Both the position numbers and the translations under genes were made by a program. This document shows, piece after piece, positions 1 to 7,684 of a stretch of 26,200 nucleotides of DNA; the stretch's first letter is position 1, and each line of letters starts with the position of its first letter. The notes beneath the pieces are model-generated. The model had not been told where the DNA came from. It did no database searches and saw only the letters and a program-made list of their open reading frames with translations. Origin of the DNA: Planctomycetota bacterium (GTDB lineage Bacteria > Planctomycetota > Planctomycetia > Pirellulales > Pirellulaceae). Where the stretch lies: the NCBI GenBank assembly GCA_024277285.1, contig JAJRVM010000348.1, forward strand, positions 1-26,200, in the 5' to 3' direction.

Positions 1-58
1 GATCTCTGTGGTGCGACTTCTATCGACCTTCATCAGCGAATCTCGTGCCGAACAGGAT

Positions 59-103
59 TGGCTTCCAGCCGCAGTATCATCGATTCACTGCGGCTGGAAG
101 CCA
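59..103. repeat. Perfect 17-bp inverted repeat (hairpin), member of a dispersed repeat
   Basis: Bases 59-75 and 87-103 are perfect reverse complements (core GGCTTCCAGCCGCAGT) around an 11-nt loop. The 16-nt core occurs again at 25829-25844. The 19 nt just upstream (36-54, GCGAATCTCGTGCCGAACA) recurs exactly at 13385-13403. No T-run follows on either strand, so a repeat unit is more likely than a simple terminator. The remainder of bases 1-118 shows no gene. Confidence 0.75.
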
Positions 104-118
104 CAGCCACCCTAATTC

Positions 119-382
119 TTAAGCTTGACAGAGCACTAGGGGGTACGTGTGAATGAGCAGCGTCGTATTGTTGTGCGCCCATTCGGGCATCGCTCCGGGA
201 CCATGGTCATGTGGGTCCGAACCCTCAGGGGAAGACGTAAAGACGTGGCTCGCCCAAAAAGGCTGGCCCGACGGCCACGCGTCATACGCGATCGACTTGC
301 CGTTTGGCGACCAAGCCGGGGAACCGTAGGACTGCTCTTCATTCGCCGAGCAACTAACCTTACTGCTGGGAGTGGTAATCAA
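119..382 (-). pseudogene. Remnant of a TolB/PD40 beta-propeller-type protein
   Basis: The 87-residue reading frame contains a clear PD40-type strand motif near residue 23 (SPAWSPNGKSIAYDA) and a second, degenerate one near residue 64 (AMPEWAHNNTTLLIHTYP). PD40/TolB-like propellers carry this WSPDGKxIAF pattern many times over several hundred residues, whereas only about one and a half repeats survive here. The only start in frame is a TTG at 382, with a TGA seven bases upstream of it (389-391) and no ribosome-binding site. I therefore call it a truncated relic. A short functional gene is possible but less likely. No further propeller repeats are recognisable between 383 and 508. The opposite strand carries an Arg-rich open frame that looks like an antisense shadow. 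Confidence 0.5.
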
Positions 383-509
383 ACCGCGTCAAACCCACAC
401 CGGCAACCTTCGACAATCGCCAGCAGAGCCGGCGGCGATTTGACGCCCTCTTCCGGGAATGCTTTTATCGGGCGCTTACAGAGCTTCCGCAGGAGGCTTT
501 CTCTTTGAG

Positions 510-546
510 CCCCTGTCGTAACTGCAATTGCGACAGGGGTTTTTGT
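510..546 (+). terminator. Rho-independent terminator, plus-strand direction, without an obvious gene
   Basis: A 9-bp perfect stem (CCCCTGTCG at 510-518, CGACAGGGG at 531-539) with a 12-nt loop is followed by TTTTTGTT. The T-run is on the plus strand only, so it cannot serve the tRNA gene next to it, which is transcribed leftward. No convincing plus-strand coding sequence lies upstream in the window. A smaller stem, GCTTCC/GGAGGC, lies just before it at about 483-498. It may end a small RNA or a transcript entering from the left. Confidence 0.7.
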
Positions 547-550
547 TCAG

Positions 551-623
<73 letters not shown>

Positions 624-712
624 GCCGGAGAGCCATCCATGTTAGCGTTCTCCGGTGAGACGACAAGAGGCCCTGGGGCCGCCAGGAACGGTGCCGCTGG
701 CAGGCGGGTTAA

Positions 713-816
713 AGACCTTCGGTCCAGGTGACGGCGGGGGCGAAGACCCGCGCCGAACAAGACGTCTCCCGTTGTGCGCGGGTCTTCGACCCCGCACTTT
801 GCACGACCGAAGGTCT
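713..816. repeat. Nested compound inverted repeat (about 104 bp)
   Basis: The outer arms AGACCTTCGGTC (713-724) and GACCGAAGGTCT (805-816) are perfect complements. Inside them, 736-753 and 776-793 pair over 18 positions with one mismatch (GAAGACCCGCGC in the left arm). A transcript would form a long two-tier hairpin. It lies in the 269-bp gap between the sigma-54 activator stop and the tRNA gene and could terminate the activator transcript, but there is no T-run. I see no gene in 624-892. Confidence 0.75.
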
Positions 817-892
817 GGATCCATTGATTCACGGGGGCTAGAAGCTTCAAACCACACTAAGTGCTCATCCAACTCTTGGCCCTGACTCAGCA

Positions 893-2833
893 CTAACTCT
901 GTTCCTCGGCGGCACCGTCCATACCGAGTTGGTTCATTTTCCGGTAGAGGTTCGACCGGTGAAGTCCGAGGCTTCTTGCCGCGTCGCTCATGTTTCCGCC
1001 CGATGCTTCAATATGCTTGCGAATGTAGGCGATCTGGAATTGGCGAGTCGCATCGGGCAGTCCCAAGTCCATCGACACCGCCGCCAGACCGTCACGAGGT
1101 GGAGCGATGATGAAGGCCAAGTCGTCGACGTCGATTTCATCCTCCGGGCACAAATACGCCAGCCGTTCCATTAAGTTTCTCAGTTCACGCACGTTGCCCG
1201 GCCAGGCATGTTGTCTCAGACGCTTCTGCGCCGCTGCGGTGAGTCGCGGCGTCTGGCGACGTGCTCGCGCGGAGAAGTCTGTCAAGAAATGCTCGGCCAA
1301 TCGCACGATGTCGTCGATGCGTTCTCTGAGGGGGGGCATTTCGAGTGAGACGACGTTGAGCCGGAAAAACAGATCTTCGCGGAACTTCCGCTCGCCCACC
1401 ATGGTGGCAAGGTCCTGGTTCGTGGCAGCGATCACGCGTGTGTCGGTGGGGATGGGCAGAGAACCGCCGACGCGCACCACCACCTTTTCTTCTAAGACCC
1501 GCAACAGCTTGGCCTGCCCCGCCAGACTCAGGTCCCCGATCTCGTCCAAGAACAGCGTGCCGCCCGACGCCAGTTCAAACTTTCCAGCGCGAGCTTCTCG
1601 GGCATCGGTAAACGCACCACGCTCGTGCCCAAACAGCTCACTTTCCAACAACGTTTCGGCCAAGGCCGCGCAGTTCACGGCGACAAACGGGTTGTCGCGC
1701 CGGTCGCTCTGGTAATGCACCATCCGACTCACCACTTCCTTGCCCGTTCCGTTCTCGCCCAGAATCAGGACGGCCAAGTCAGTCTGGGCGACACGACGGA
1801 CCGTCTCTCGAAGCTGCCGAACCACCTGCGTGTCGCCGATCAACTGCACGCCTTCGGCCGCGGCGTTGGCCACTTGCTTGCGGCTCCTTAACAACTGCTC
1901 GTAATGCTGGCTGTTCTCCAGGGCAATGGCCGCATGCGAGGCGAGTTCAATCAACCCCGCCTCATCGTCTTCGCTAAAGTTGCCTCCAACCTTGTTGATC
2001 ATTTCGAACGCACCAAAGATCTCACCCCCGCGACCTCGTAGCGGCACGCACAGCAGCGTCCGCGTGCGAAAGCCGAGGCGTTGATCCACTTGGCGGTCGA
2101 TCGATTCTTGATCCGAGTTTTCGTCAACGCGTTTCAACTGGCCGCTGTGCACCACCTCGCCAACAATGCCGCTTTGGTCCGAGATTCTTAGCTCACCGTC
2201 CTCGATCCCGAGCGCCGGACGGCCGACCAACTGGCCTCCGATACGGTCCCAAAGAAAGATGCTGGCTCGCTCGGCACCCAACAGGCGTGTCGAGGTTTCG
2301 GCCATCTGATTCAGTAGAGATTCCATTTCAAGGTGCTGATTCCATTGCCCGGCAATCTCCAGAATTGCTTCCAAACGGCGAGTTCGCCGCTGGCTGCGTT
2401 GCCGATTTCCGACCTGTCTTAGACTGAGCGACACGGCCGCGGCCAATGCATCAAACGATTCCAATCGGTCGACGGGCAAAACCCTCGTCCAGTAGGCAAC
2501 GAGCAATTCACTGGCTCCCTCTCGCGTCGCCAGGGGCGCCGCGATCCACGCGTCCTGCCGCCGTACCTCCTCGGCATCGAGCGTATCTCCCAGAAAGCCG
2601 AGTGGCGGGTTGGATGTCTCCGAGTCCACCGGCGGCTCCACTTTCCAATGTCCAGCTCGGGCCTGGGCGACGGCGACATATCGGGCTGCGGTGGCTTTTG
2701 CTATCTTGGGCAGAGCAAAGGCGAGGAATCCGGCACGGTCGGCATACTGCGACTGTTCCATCAGAATCTCCAAAACGGCCGGCAGGGCGTCTGGATACGA
2801 TTGAATCCTCCGGTATTCGTTGCTCAGATCCAT
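893..2833 (-). CDS. GAF-domain sigma-54-dependent transcriptional activator
   Basis: This is a bacterial enhancer-binding protein that would hydrolyse ATP to open sigma-54 promoters. Numbered from the first ATG, residues 155-305 form a GAF sensor domain, probably preceded by a degenerate GAF-like region. The AAA+ domain has Walker A GENGTGKE (about 359-366), Walker [11 protein letters not shown] (about 424-433), an arginine-finger stretch [10 protein letters not shown] and the C-terminal AWPGNVREL motif. A Fis-type helix-turn-helix (about 597-635) ends the protein. The sigma-54-contacting loop reads GAFTDA rather than the consensus GAFTGA. There is no receiver domain, so the signal is probably a small ligand bound by GAF, not phosphorylation. 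I chose the ATG at 2833; a TTG at 2878 would add 15 residues, and neither has a good Shine-Dalgarno. Targets are unknown, and I saw no clear -24/-12 promoter nearby. Confidence 0.93.
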   Translation of the reverse strand: MDLSNEYRRIQSYPDALPAVLEILMEQSQYADRAGFLAFALPKIAKATAARYVAVAQARAGHWKVEPPVDSETSNPPLGFLGDTLDAEEVRRQDAWIAAPLATREGASELLVAYWTRVLPVDRLESFDALAAAVSLSLRQVGNRQRSQRRTRRLEAILEIAGQWNQHLEMESLLNQMAETSTRLLGAERASIFLWDRIGGQLVGRPALGIEDGELRISDQSGIVGEVVHSGQLKRVDENSDQESIDRQVDQRLGFRTRTLLCVPLRGRGGEIFGAFEMINKVGGNFSEDDEAGLIELASHAAIALENSQHYEQLLRSRKQVANAAAEGVQLIGDTQVVRQLRETVRRVAQTDLAVLILGENGTGKEVVSRMVHYQSDRRDNPFVAVNCAALAETLLESELFGHERGAFTDAREARAGKFELASGGTLFLDEIGDLSLAGQAKLLRVLEEKVVVRVGGSLPIPTDTRVIAATNQDLATMVGERKFREDLFFRLNVVSLEMPPLRERIDDIVRLAEHFLTDFSARARRQTPRLTAAAQKRLRQHAWPGNVRELRNLMERLAYLCPEDEIDVDDLAFIIAPPRDGLAAVSMDLGLPDATRQFQIAYIRKHIEASGGNMSDAARSLGLHRSNLYRKMNQLGMDGAAEEQS

Positions 2834-3019
2834 CGAGTTACCAAGAAATCTAGCGGTTTCGGGCGGGACAGCAGGCAATGATCGAGGCGGGTCATCGGAC
2901 CATGATAGGCCATTGAGTCCGCGGCGACAAAGGAGACCTGCCGTAGCAATCTGCTCGGCGATTCGCTCGGCTCGAGCTCACGGCACTCGCCACCGACGAT
3001 GAAATTTTTTCTGACTGAT

Positions 3020-3025
3020 AAGGGG
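3020..3025 (+). promoter_or_regulatory. Ribosome-binding site fixing the fabI start
   Basis: AAGGGG lies nine bases before the ATG at 3035. The in-frame ATG at 2999 has no comparable site, and its extra 12 residues (rich in Phe, Lys and Thr) precede the normal FabI N-terminus, so 3035 is preferred. Confidence 0.7.
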
Positions 3026-3034
3026 ACAACAGGC

Positions 3035-3850
3035 ATGGGATTGTTCGAGGGCAAGAAGGGATTGATTCTGGGTGTGGCCAACGACCATTCAATCGCCTGG
3101 GCCATTGCTCAGGAGATCATGGCACAAGGGGGTGAGTGCGGTTTTACCCACCTCCCGGATCGGCCCGACGACGAGCGTCAGCGAAATCGCCGCCGCGTCC
3201 ATCAATTGACAGGCCCCTGCGATCGGACGAAGTTCTTAATTCCCCTGGACGTCCAGGACAACGACAACATTGCGGGGGTCATGAAGACGACGGCCGAGGC
3301 GTTCGGAAAAATCGACTTCCTGCTGCACTCGATCGCGTTTGCCGACCGTGCGGACTTGGGACGGGATACGATCGAGACCAGCCGCGATGGGTTCAAGCTG
3401 GCGATGGACGTCAGCGTCTACAGCCTGCTGGCCGTCTGCAATGCCGCTCGCGATATATTCAGCGAAAACGCGGCCGTTGCGGCGATGACGTACTTTGGTG
3501 GTGAGAAGGCCGTGCCCGGATACAATGTCATGGGTATCTGTAAAGCGGCGCTCGACGCGACGGTTCGTTACCTTGCCTACGACCTTGGACCCCAAGGGAT
3601 CCGCGTCAACGCGGTCAGTGCAGGACCGGTGAGGACGTTGGCGGGTCGTGCGGCCGGCGTGGAAGACATGTTGAAGATGTATGAGTACATGGCACCACTG
3701 GGGAGGAACATTACTCACGAAGAGGTCGGCAAGGCGGGGGCTTATCTGTTGTCCGACATGTCCAAGGGCGTCACCGGCGAAATTCTGCACGTCGACGCCG
3801 GCTACAACATGATGGGGTCGCCCGGGCGGCTGCTCGATCTGATCAAGTGA
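3035..3850 (+). CDS. fabI: Enoyl-[acyl-carrier-protein] reductase (NADH), FabI type
   Basis: Catalyses the last reduction of each fatty-acid elongation cycle in the cytoplasm. The 271-residue product starts with the FabI-type nucleotide-binding stretch MGLFEGKKGLILGVANDHSI. It carries the catalytic tyrosine-lysine pattern Tyr153, Tyr163 and Lys170 within MTYFGG...GYNVMGICKAALDA, the same spacing as in enterobacterial FabI (Tyr146, Tyr156, Lys163). The C-terminus has the usual GEILHVDAGYNMMG. Residues 41-66 (LPDRPDDERQRNRRRVHQL and following) form a longer, charged beta2-alpha loop than in E. coli FabI. The stop overlaps the start of the downstream Nudix gene by 4 bp (GTGA), so the two are probably translationally coupled. 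The gene is divergent from the sigma-54 activator, which shares its upstream region. Confidence 0.96.
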   Translation: MGLFEGKKGLILGVANDHSIAWAIAQEIMAQGGECGFTHLPDRPDDERQRNRRRVHQLTGPCDRTKFLIPLDVQDNDNIAGVMKTTAEAFGKIDFLLHSIAFADRADLGRDTIETSRDGFKLAMDVSVYSLLAVCNAARDIFSENAAVAAMTYFGGEKAVPGYNVMGICKAALDATVRYLAYDLGPQGIRVNAVSAGPVRTLAGRAAGVEDMLKMYEYMAPLGRNITHEEVGKAGAYLLSDMSKGVTGEILHVDAGYNMMGSPGRLLDLIK

Positions 3851-4269
3851 CAGGCACACCCAGCTTGAACAATGAGATCACGGAAGTCGCGATTGCGGTG
3901 GTCGAGCACGGCGACTTGATTCTGATTGGCCAGCGTCCCCTCGAAAGTCATCTGGGCGGAATGTGGGAGTTCCCCGGCGGAAAAGTGCAGCCGGACGAAT
4001 CGGCCGAAGCGGCGGCGTGCCGCGAGTGTCGCGAAGAAACGGGGCTCGACGTTCATCCCGTCGCCCCCTATCCAACTCAGACACACACTTACTCTCACGG
4101 CACATTGCGACTGCATTTCTATCGCTGCAAACTAGCGGACCCGACGCTCACGCCGCTCGCACCCTTCGTTTGGATACCGCGAGCATCGCTGTCGGACTAT
4201 GCCTTCCCGGAGGCAAATCGCCCGATCCTCGCTCTGATCGCCGGGGAAATTAAACGCGGAGGTCGCTAA
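3847..4269 (+). CDS. Nudix hydrolase, MutT-like (putative 8-oxo-dGTP pyrophosphatase)
   Basis: Probably hydrolyses nucleoside-diphosphate derivatives and may sanitise oxidised dGTP. A complete Nudix box, G-x5-E-x7-R-E-x2-E-E-x-G-L, spans residues 45-67, with REC(R)EETGL at its end. It is preceded by GGMWEFPGGK, typical of the MutT branch. At 140 residues it has about the normal size. The start is a GTG overlapping the fabI stop, so it depends on fabI translation. The last four codons and the stop (from about 4255) lie inside the arm of a dispersed repeat, so the native C-terminus may have been replaced (ending KRGGR). Substrate specificity within the Nudix family cannot be read from sequence alone. 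Confidence 0.9.
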   Translation: MTGTPSLNNEITEVAIAVVEHGDLILIGQRPLESHLGGMWEFPGGKVQPDESAEAAACRECREETGLDVHPVAPYPTQTHTYSHGTLRLHFYRCKLADPTLTPLAPFVWIPRASLSDYAFPEANRPILALIAGEIKRGGR

Positions 4270-4435
4270 GGACGCCGATAAAGAACGTCAGTATTCGGAG
4301 AATCGAACTCCAAGAACCACCGCCAGCGGGGAAATCACCGCTCTCATAGTCACCACCCAAAGGAAGGCCCATGCAAGATGAGAACGAAGATCCCTCCTCT
4401 CTGCGCATCCTCTGCGTCCTTAGCGCCCCCTGCGT
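4254..4435 (-). repeat. MITE-like dispersed repeat, copy 1
   Basis: The ends form inverted arms: 4254-4280 (AAGGACGCCG at 4268-4277) against 4394-4435, which is rich in CTGCG words. Read on the minus strand, it shares three words in the same order with copy 2 at 25896-26088: AGAGGAGGGAT (4390-4400), AGTTCGATTCTC (4298-4309) and CGGCGTCCTT (4268-4277). No open frame inside looks real, so it is non-autonomous if mobile. It overlaps the 3' end of the Nudix gene. Confidence 0.7.
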
Positions 4436-4504
4436 TTCGTCCCCCGGGTGCACCCAAATTGACCTAGTTCGCCTGCTCACCTTCGACTACTCTTTGCAAG
4501 ATTT

Positions 4505-4547
4505 ACAATACTTGCAACAGGCAGTCTACAATACCTGCAACAGGCAG
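4505..4547. repeat. Short direct repeat, two 20-bp units, period 23
   Basis: ACAATACTTGCAACAGGCAG at 4505-4524 is repeated at 4528-4547 with one mismatch. It lies between the MITE-like element and the metalloprotease gene. The rest of the gap, 4436-4708, shows no gene. Confidence 0.75.
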
Positions 4548-4708
4548 CTCCTCGGATTCAAGCGGTGAGAGCCGATCGGTCGGCATGAACAGGGTCGTTC
4601 GTGCCGAATGGCGCACAGTTTGCGGGTGGCTAGATGCGGGGGGCGAGACAGTCACCGCGCACGAGGCGTGGCGCACGGGATTGCACGAACCATGGAGGGA
4701 ACCAGAGC

Positions 4709-5716
4709 ATGGAAGCTCGCTCTCGAGTCTTGATTCTGTTGGTATTGATTCTGCCCACGCTGGGCGCAAGTGCTCGAACCAAGAACTTTATCGTCACGGC
4801 GCAGACACCCGCATTGGCCAGCGAGATGGCACGGGCCGCGGAGGAGATGCGCCGCGACTTGGCACTGGAATGGTTGGGACATGAACTGCCGGACTGGCAG
4901 AAACCGTGTCCCGTTGTTGTCAAGGTCGCCCCGAATCTTGGAGCGGGCGGCCGGACGAGTTTCATGTTCCATGAGCGTGTTCCTTTTGGCTGGGATATGG
5001 AAGTCCAGGGCTCGCGCGAACGCGTCTTGGACTCGGTGCTACCGCACGAAGTGACGCACACGATTTTCGCGACGCATTTCGGGCGTCCCCTGCCACGATG
5101 GGCCGACGAAGGAGCCTGCACGACGGTAGAACACACCTCCGAACGCCGCAAGCAGGAGCTGTGGCTTGTCCGGTTCTTGAAAACGGAGCGGGGGATTCCG
5201 TTCAACCACATGTTCGCCATGACGGAATATCCTGGTGACATCCTGCCACTTTATTCGCAAGGTTATTCCCTCGCTCGATACCTGATTGCACAGGGCGGTA
5301 AGCCCAAGTTTACTGAGTTCGTCGGTCATGGCTTGGGGACGGGGAACTGGCAAGCCGCGGTCCGACGATACTATGGATTCCAATCGCTGGGAAACTTGCA
5401 ACTTCGCTGGCTCGACTGGGTTGTCCAGGGAAGTCCTGACACCGACGTCGTCACACCGCCGGCCGCTCCCGACGTGATCCTCGCGTCCGCCGCACAAACG
5501 GTGGCGAGCAACAGCAACGGCGTCCAGCGCCCGGCGGCGTCGACCGGTGGCCGCCCGCGTCCACAGATCGACGACCAATTAGCATTCGCCACTCCGACGG
5601 CCCCCTCGGCCCCGAAGGCCCCTTCGGGCACAGCAGTCGCCACGGCCACTGTTTCTCGAAACGCCACGGCGCGCAGTTGGTACGCGCGTCGGCAGACGGT
5701 CCCGAGGGCGGACTGA
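4709..5716 (+). CDS. Secreted HExxH zinc metalloprotease-like protein
   Basis: A 335-residue protein with an N-terminal signal peptide (MEARSRVLILLVLILPTLGA, cleavage probably after residue 22). The zinc-binding motif HEVTH occupies residues 113-117, and a following WADEGA (Glu134) resembles the third ligand of gluzincin-type peptidases. After about residue 242 the sequence becomes a Pro/Ala/Thr-rich, low-complexity tail. The start is the ATG at 4709, which has GGAGGG at 4694-4699 nine bases upstream and opens directly into the signal peptide; an upstream in-frame ATG at 4634 adds only Arg-rich sequence. The export compartment and substrate are unknown. It stands alone, and its stop is only 3 bp from the stop of the convergent cdsA-like gene. 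Confidence 0.75.
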   Translation: MEARSRVLILLVLILPTLGASARTKNFIVTAQTPALASEMARAAEEMRRDLALEWLGHELPDWQKPCPVVVKVAPNLGAGGRTSFMFHERVPFGWDMEVQGSRERVLDSVLPHEVTHTIFATHFGRPLPRWADEGACTTVEHTSERRKQELWLVRFLKTERGIPFNHMFAMTEYPGDILPLYSQGYSLARYLIAQGGKPKFTEFVGHGLGTGNWQAAVRRYYGFQSLGNLQLRWLDWVVQGSPDTDVVTPPAAPDVILASAAQTVASNSNGVQRPAASTGGRPRPQIDDQLAFATPTAPSAPKAPSGTAVATATVSRNATARSWYARRQTVPRAD

Positions 5717-5719
5717 CCG

Positions 5720-6715
5720 CTACGTCGCATTCGTGATAACGCGAGTCAGGTGAAAAAAGACCGGAGCGGCAAAGCAGAGTGAGTCAATTCGGTCAAGGAT
5801 CCCGGCATGCCCTTCGACCAGCGTGCCGTAGTCTTTCACGCCCCGGTCTCGCTTGATGGCGGACATCGTCATGCCACCGGCGAACCCCATGACGGCGGTC
5901 ACCATTGACAAGAAGGCTCCTTGACCAGCGTTAAACGGTGTGATGCCGTGCAAGACGGCGCCAAACAACGTGGTCGTCAACACGCCACCAAAAAACCCTT
6001 CCCACGTGCGGCTCCCGTTGATCGCCGGAGCGATAATTCGTCCACCCCAAAACCGGCTCCACACAAACTGCATCACGTCGCCAATCTGCACGACCAGGAT
6101 CAGATAAAACAAAACGCCAACCGGACTCTTGTCTGGAGGGTAATCGAGATACAAGAGAGCGGGAGCATAGCTGAGTGCATAAACGCAGATCAAGATGCCA
6201 GCTTGAATCTTCGCAGCACGTTCCAGAAAACGCCGGTAGTCCCCCGCGATCGCGATTCGCGCAGGAATAAACAGGTAGACGTAAACCGGAATCACGATGC
6301 TGTATAGCCCATATTGTTTCTGAGCAATCAAGACGTATTGCAGAGGTGCGAACAGGAAGAACATCCAAAACAAGGTTCGATGGTCCCCCATTCGCGTTGG
6401 CGTCAACGTGATAAACTCGCGCAGCGCCCAGAACGAGACCAGAAAGAACAGCACGACCGTGGCCATCGACCCCAACAAGAAGGCGGCGGTCAGGATGACA
6501 AACATCAGCCACCAGGCGCGAACACGAAGGTTGAACGCCTGCACAATGGCTGGGTTAATGGTCGAGTCGGGTTGTCGCTGGATCATGACACCCACGATGT
6601 ACGCAACCCCCATCACCGCCAACACGATCGCCATGGTGATGACCGTCGGCTTGTCGAGCCACACGTCGGGGGCCCAGGCAATCAACATTGTCGGTATCGC
6701 TCGGATCGTGTGCAT
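5720..6715 (-). CDS. cdsA: Phosphatidate cytidylyltransferase (CDP-diacylglycerol synthase), CdsA family
   Basis: Makes CDP-diacylglycerol from phosphatidic acid and CTP in the inner membrane. The 331-residue protein has several hydrophobic segments (about 25-45, 68-95, 115-150, 170-190, 200-215, 240-280). The family signature lies at residues 285-311: Ser285, Lys288-Arg289, Lys294-Asp295, then a His-Ala-Gly in place of His-Gly-Gly, and Asp308-Arg309...Asp311. The ATG start lies 5 bp after the stop of the upstream acyltransferase gene, so the pair makes and then activates phosphatidic acid in one operon. It is longer than E. coli CdsA (about 285 residues), mainly at the N-terminus. It could be a specialised paralogue and not the main synthase. 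Confidence 0.9.
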   Translation of the reverse strand: MHTIRAIPTMLIAWAPDVWLDKPTVITMAIVLAVMGVAYIVGVMIQRQPDSTINPAIVQAFNLRVRAWWLMFVILTAAFLLGSMATVVLFFLVSFWALREFITLTPTRMGDHRTLFWMFFLFAPLQYVLIAQKQYGLYSIVIPVYVYLFIPARIAIAGDYRRFLERAAKIQAGILICVYALSYAPALLYLDYPPDKSPVGVLFYLILVVQIGDVMQFVWSRFWGGRIIAPAINGSRTWEGFFGGVLTTTLFGAVLHGITPFNAGQGAFLSMVTAVMGFAGGMTMSAIKRDRGVKDYGTLVEGHAGILDRIDSLCFAAPVFFHLTRVITNAT

Positions 6716-6720
6716 CGTGG

Positions 6721-7326
6721 CTAGCTTTCTTTCAACCGACGCACGGACTCACGAGCCCTGGCAAGGAAATCCACCTTCGACTCTCCCTTCTCCAACCAAA
6801 TCGGCGGCCCGAAGGTGATACAGCTAAGCAGCGGCACGGGCAGGAACTCCCCTCGTGGCAGAACTCGGTTCAGGTTGTCGATGTGGACCGGAACCAGCTC
6901 CCAATCAGGTCGCTTCTTTCCCAGGTAGTACAGCCCACTCTTGAACTCACCCAACTCTCCCGTGGTATTGCGGCCGCCTTCAGGGAAGACAATCAAGGAA
7001 TACGTGTCCCCGGCCTCCCGGATCATGTAGTCGACCGGACTGCGATGCACCTTGATCACCTTGCGGTCGATCAGAAGGGCATTAAACGACTTGGCCAAAT
7101 ATCGTCGTACGACCCCTCGTTCCCAATAGTCCTTGGCAGCCACCGGACGAGTGAGGCGTCGAACGGGCGGCGGCAGTGACGCCCAAATGACGAGCGCGTC
7201 AAGGTGGCTCGTGTGGTTTGCAAAGTATATCCGCTGGCACGTGTCCGGATGGCAGTCGACCCAGCGCGCAGACGCCCCGCTGATCAATTTGGCAACGAAC
7301 GACAGGACTTCAACTGTCAGCTTCAT
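6721..7326 (-). CDS. plsC: 1-acyl-sn-glycerol-3-phosphate acyltransferase, PlsC family
   Basis: Transfers an acyl chain to lysophosphatidic acid to make phosphatidic acid. From the ATG at 7326 the product has 201 residues, with the catalytic H-x4-D motif NHTSHLD (His38, Asp43), the substrate-binding FPEGGRN motif (114-120, usual form FPEGTRS) and a VPVHI block (145-149). A TTG at 7356 would add ten residues and cannot be excluded; neither start has a strong ribosome-binding site. It is the first gene of a two-gene unit with the cdsA-like gene 5 bp downstream. Acyl-donor preference (acyl-CoA or acyl-ACP) cannot be judged. Confidence 0.88.
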   Translation of the reverse strand: MKLTVEVLSFVAKLISGASARWVDCHPDTCQRIYFANHTSHLDALVIWASLPPPVRRLTRPVAAKDYWERGVVRRYLAKSFNALLIDRKVIKVHRSPVDYMIREAGDTYSLIVFPEGGRNTTGELGEFKSGLYYLGKKRPDWELVPVHIDNLNRVLPRGEFLPVPLLSCITFGPPIWLEKGESKVDFLARARESVRRLKES

Positions 7327-7588
7327 GTCGCGACAAGCGGCAGCGAATCCCGCCAACGCCGGAACTCACCTCGAAAACAGGAAACCAAGTCGCAAGCACG
7401 AGGCGAGGGCAAGCGTGATTGGTGTCGCCACAAACGCGACAATGATTCATGGTCCGGTCACTAGACATCGTATCGCTTGCTCGTCGACGTTCCTACACCC
7501 CGTCCAACCTGCCGCCGGAAAATCTTGCCTAATCCTCCATGCTGACCGGAACCGTGCCGCGATGCTTGCTGCCAAATCGCGTTGACCC

Positions 7589-7597
7589 TGCTACGAT
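7589..7597 (+). promoter_or_regulatory. Possible extended -10 promoter for the methyltransferase gene
   Basis: TGC-TACGAT fits the extended -10 pattern TGn-TAnnnT, about 90 bases before the methyltransferase ATG. No well-spaced -35 box is present. The 358-bp gap 7327-7684 otherwise shows no gene. Confidence 0.25.
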
Positions 7598-7684
7598 AGT
7601 GCCTTCGCTCGAAGCTCCCTGGCGGCGAGCAATGGATTCTCCACCAGCACGAGCCAACGGACGCCAATCAGTGGACTCAAATTA

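Noticed and set aside
149..508. 119-codon plus-strand open frame ending just before the terminator
   Set aside because: It is Arg-rich, starts at a GTG without a ribosome-binding site and is antisense to the PD40 remnant, so it looks like a shadow frame. The terminator is reported separately.
4290..4320. Sequence resembling a tRNA T-arm on the minus strand (GGAGTTCGATTCTCC)
   Set aside because: No acceptor, D-arm or anticodon arm fits around it. The same word occurs in the second copy of the MITE-like repeat, so it belongs to that repeat.
7461..7667. 68-codon minus-strand frame between plsC and the methyltransferase
   Set aside because: No recognisable motif, and the start lacks a ribosome-binding site.
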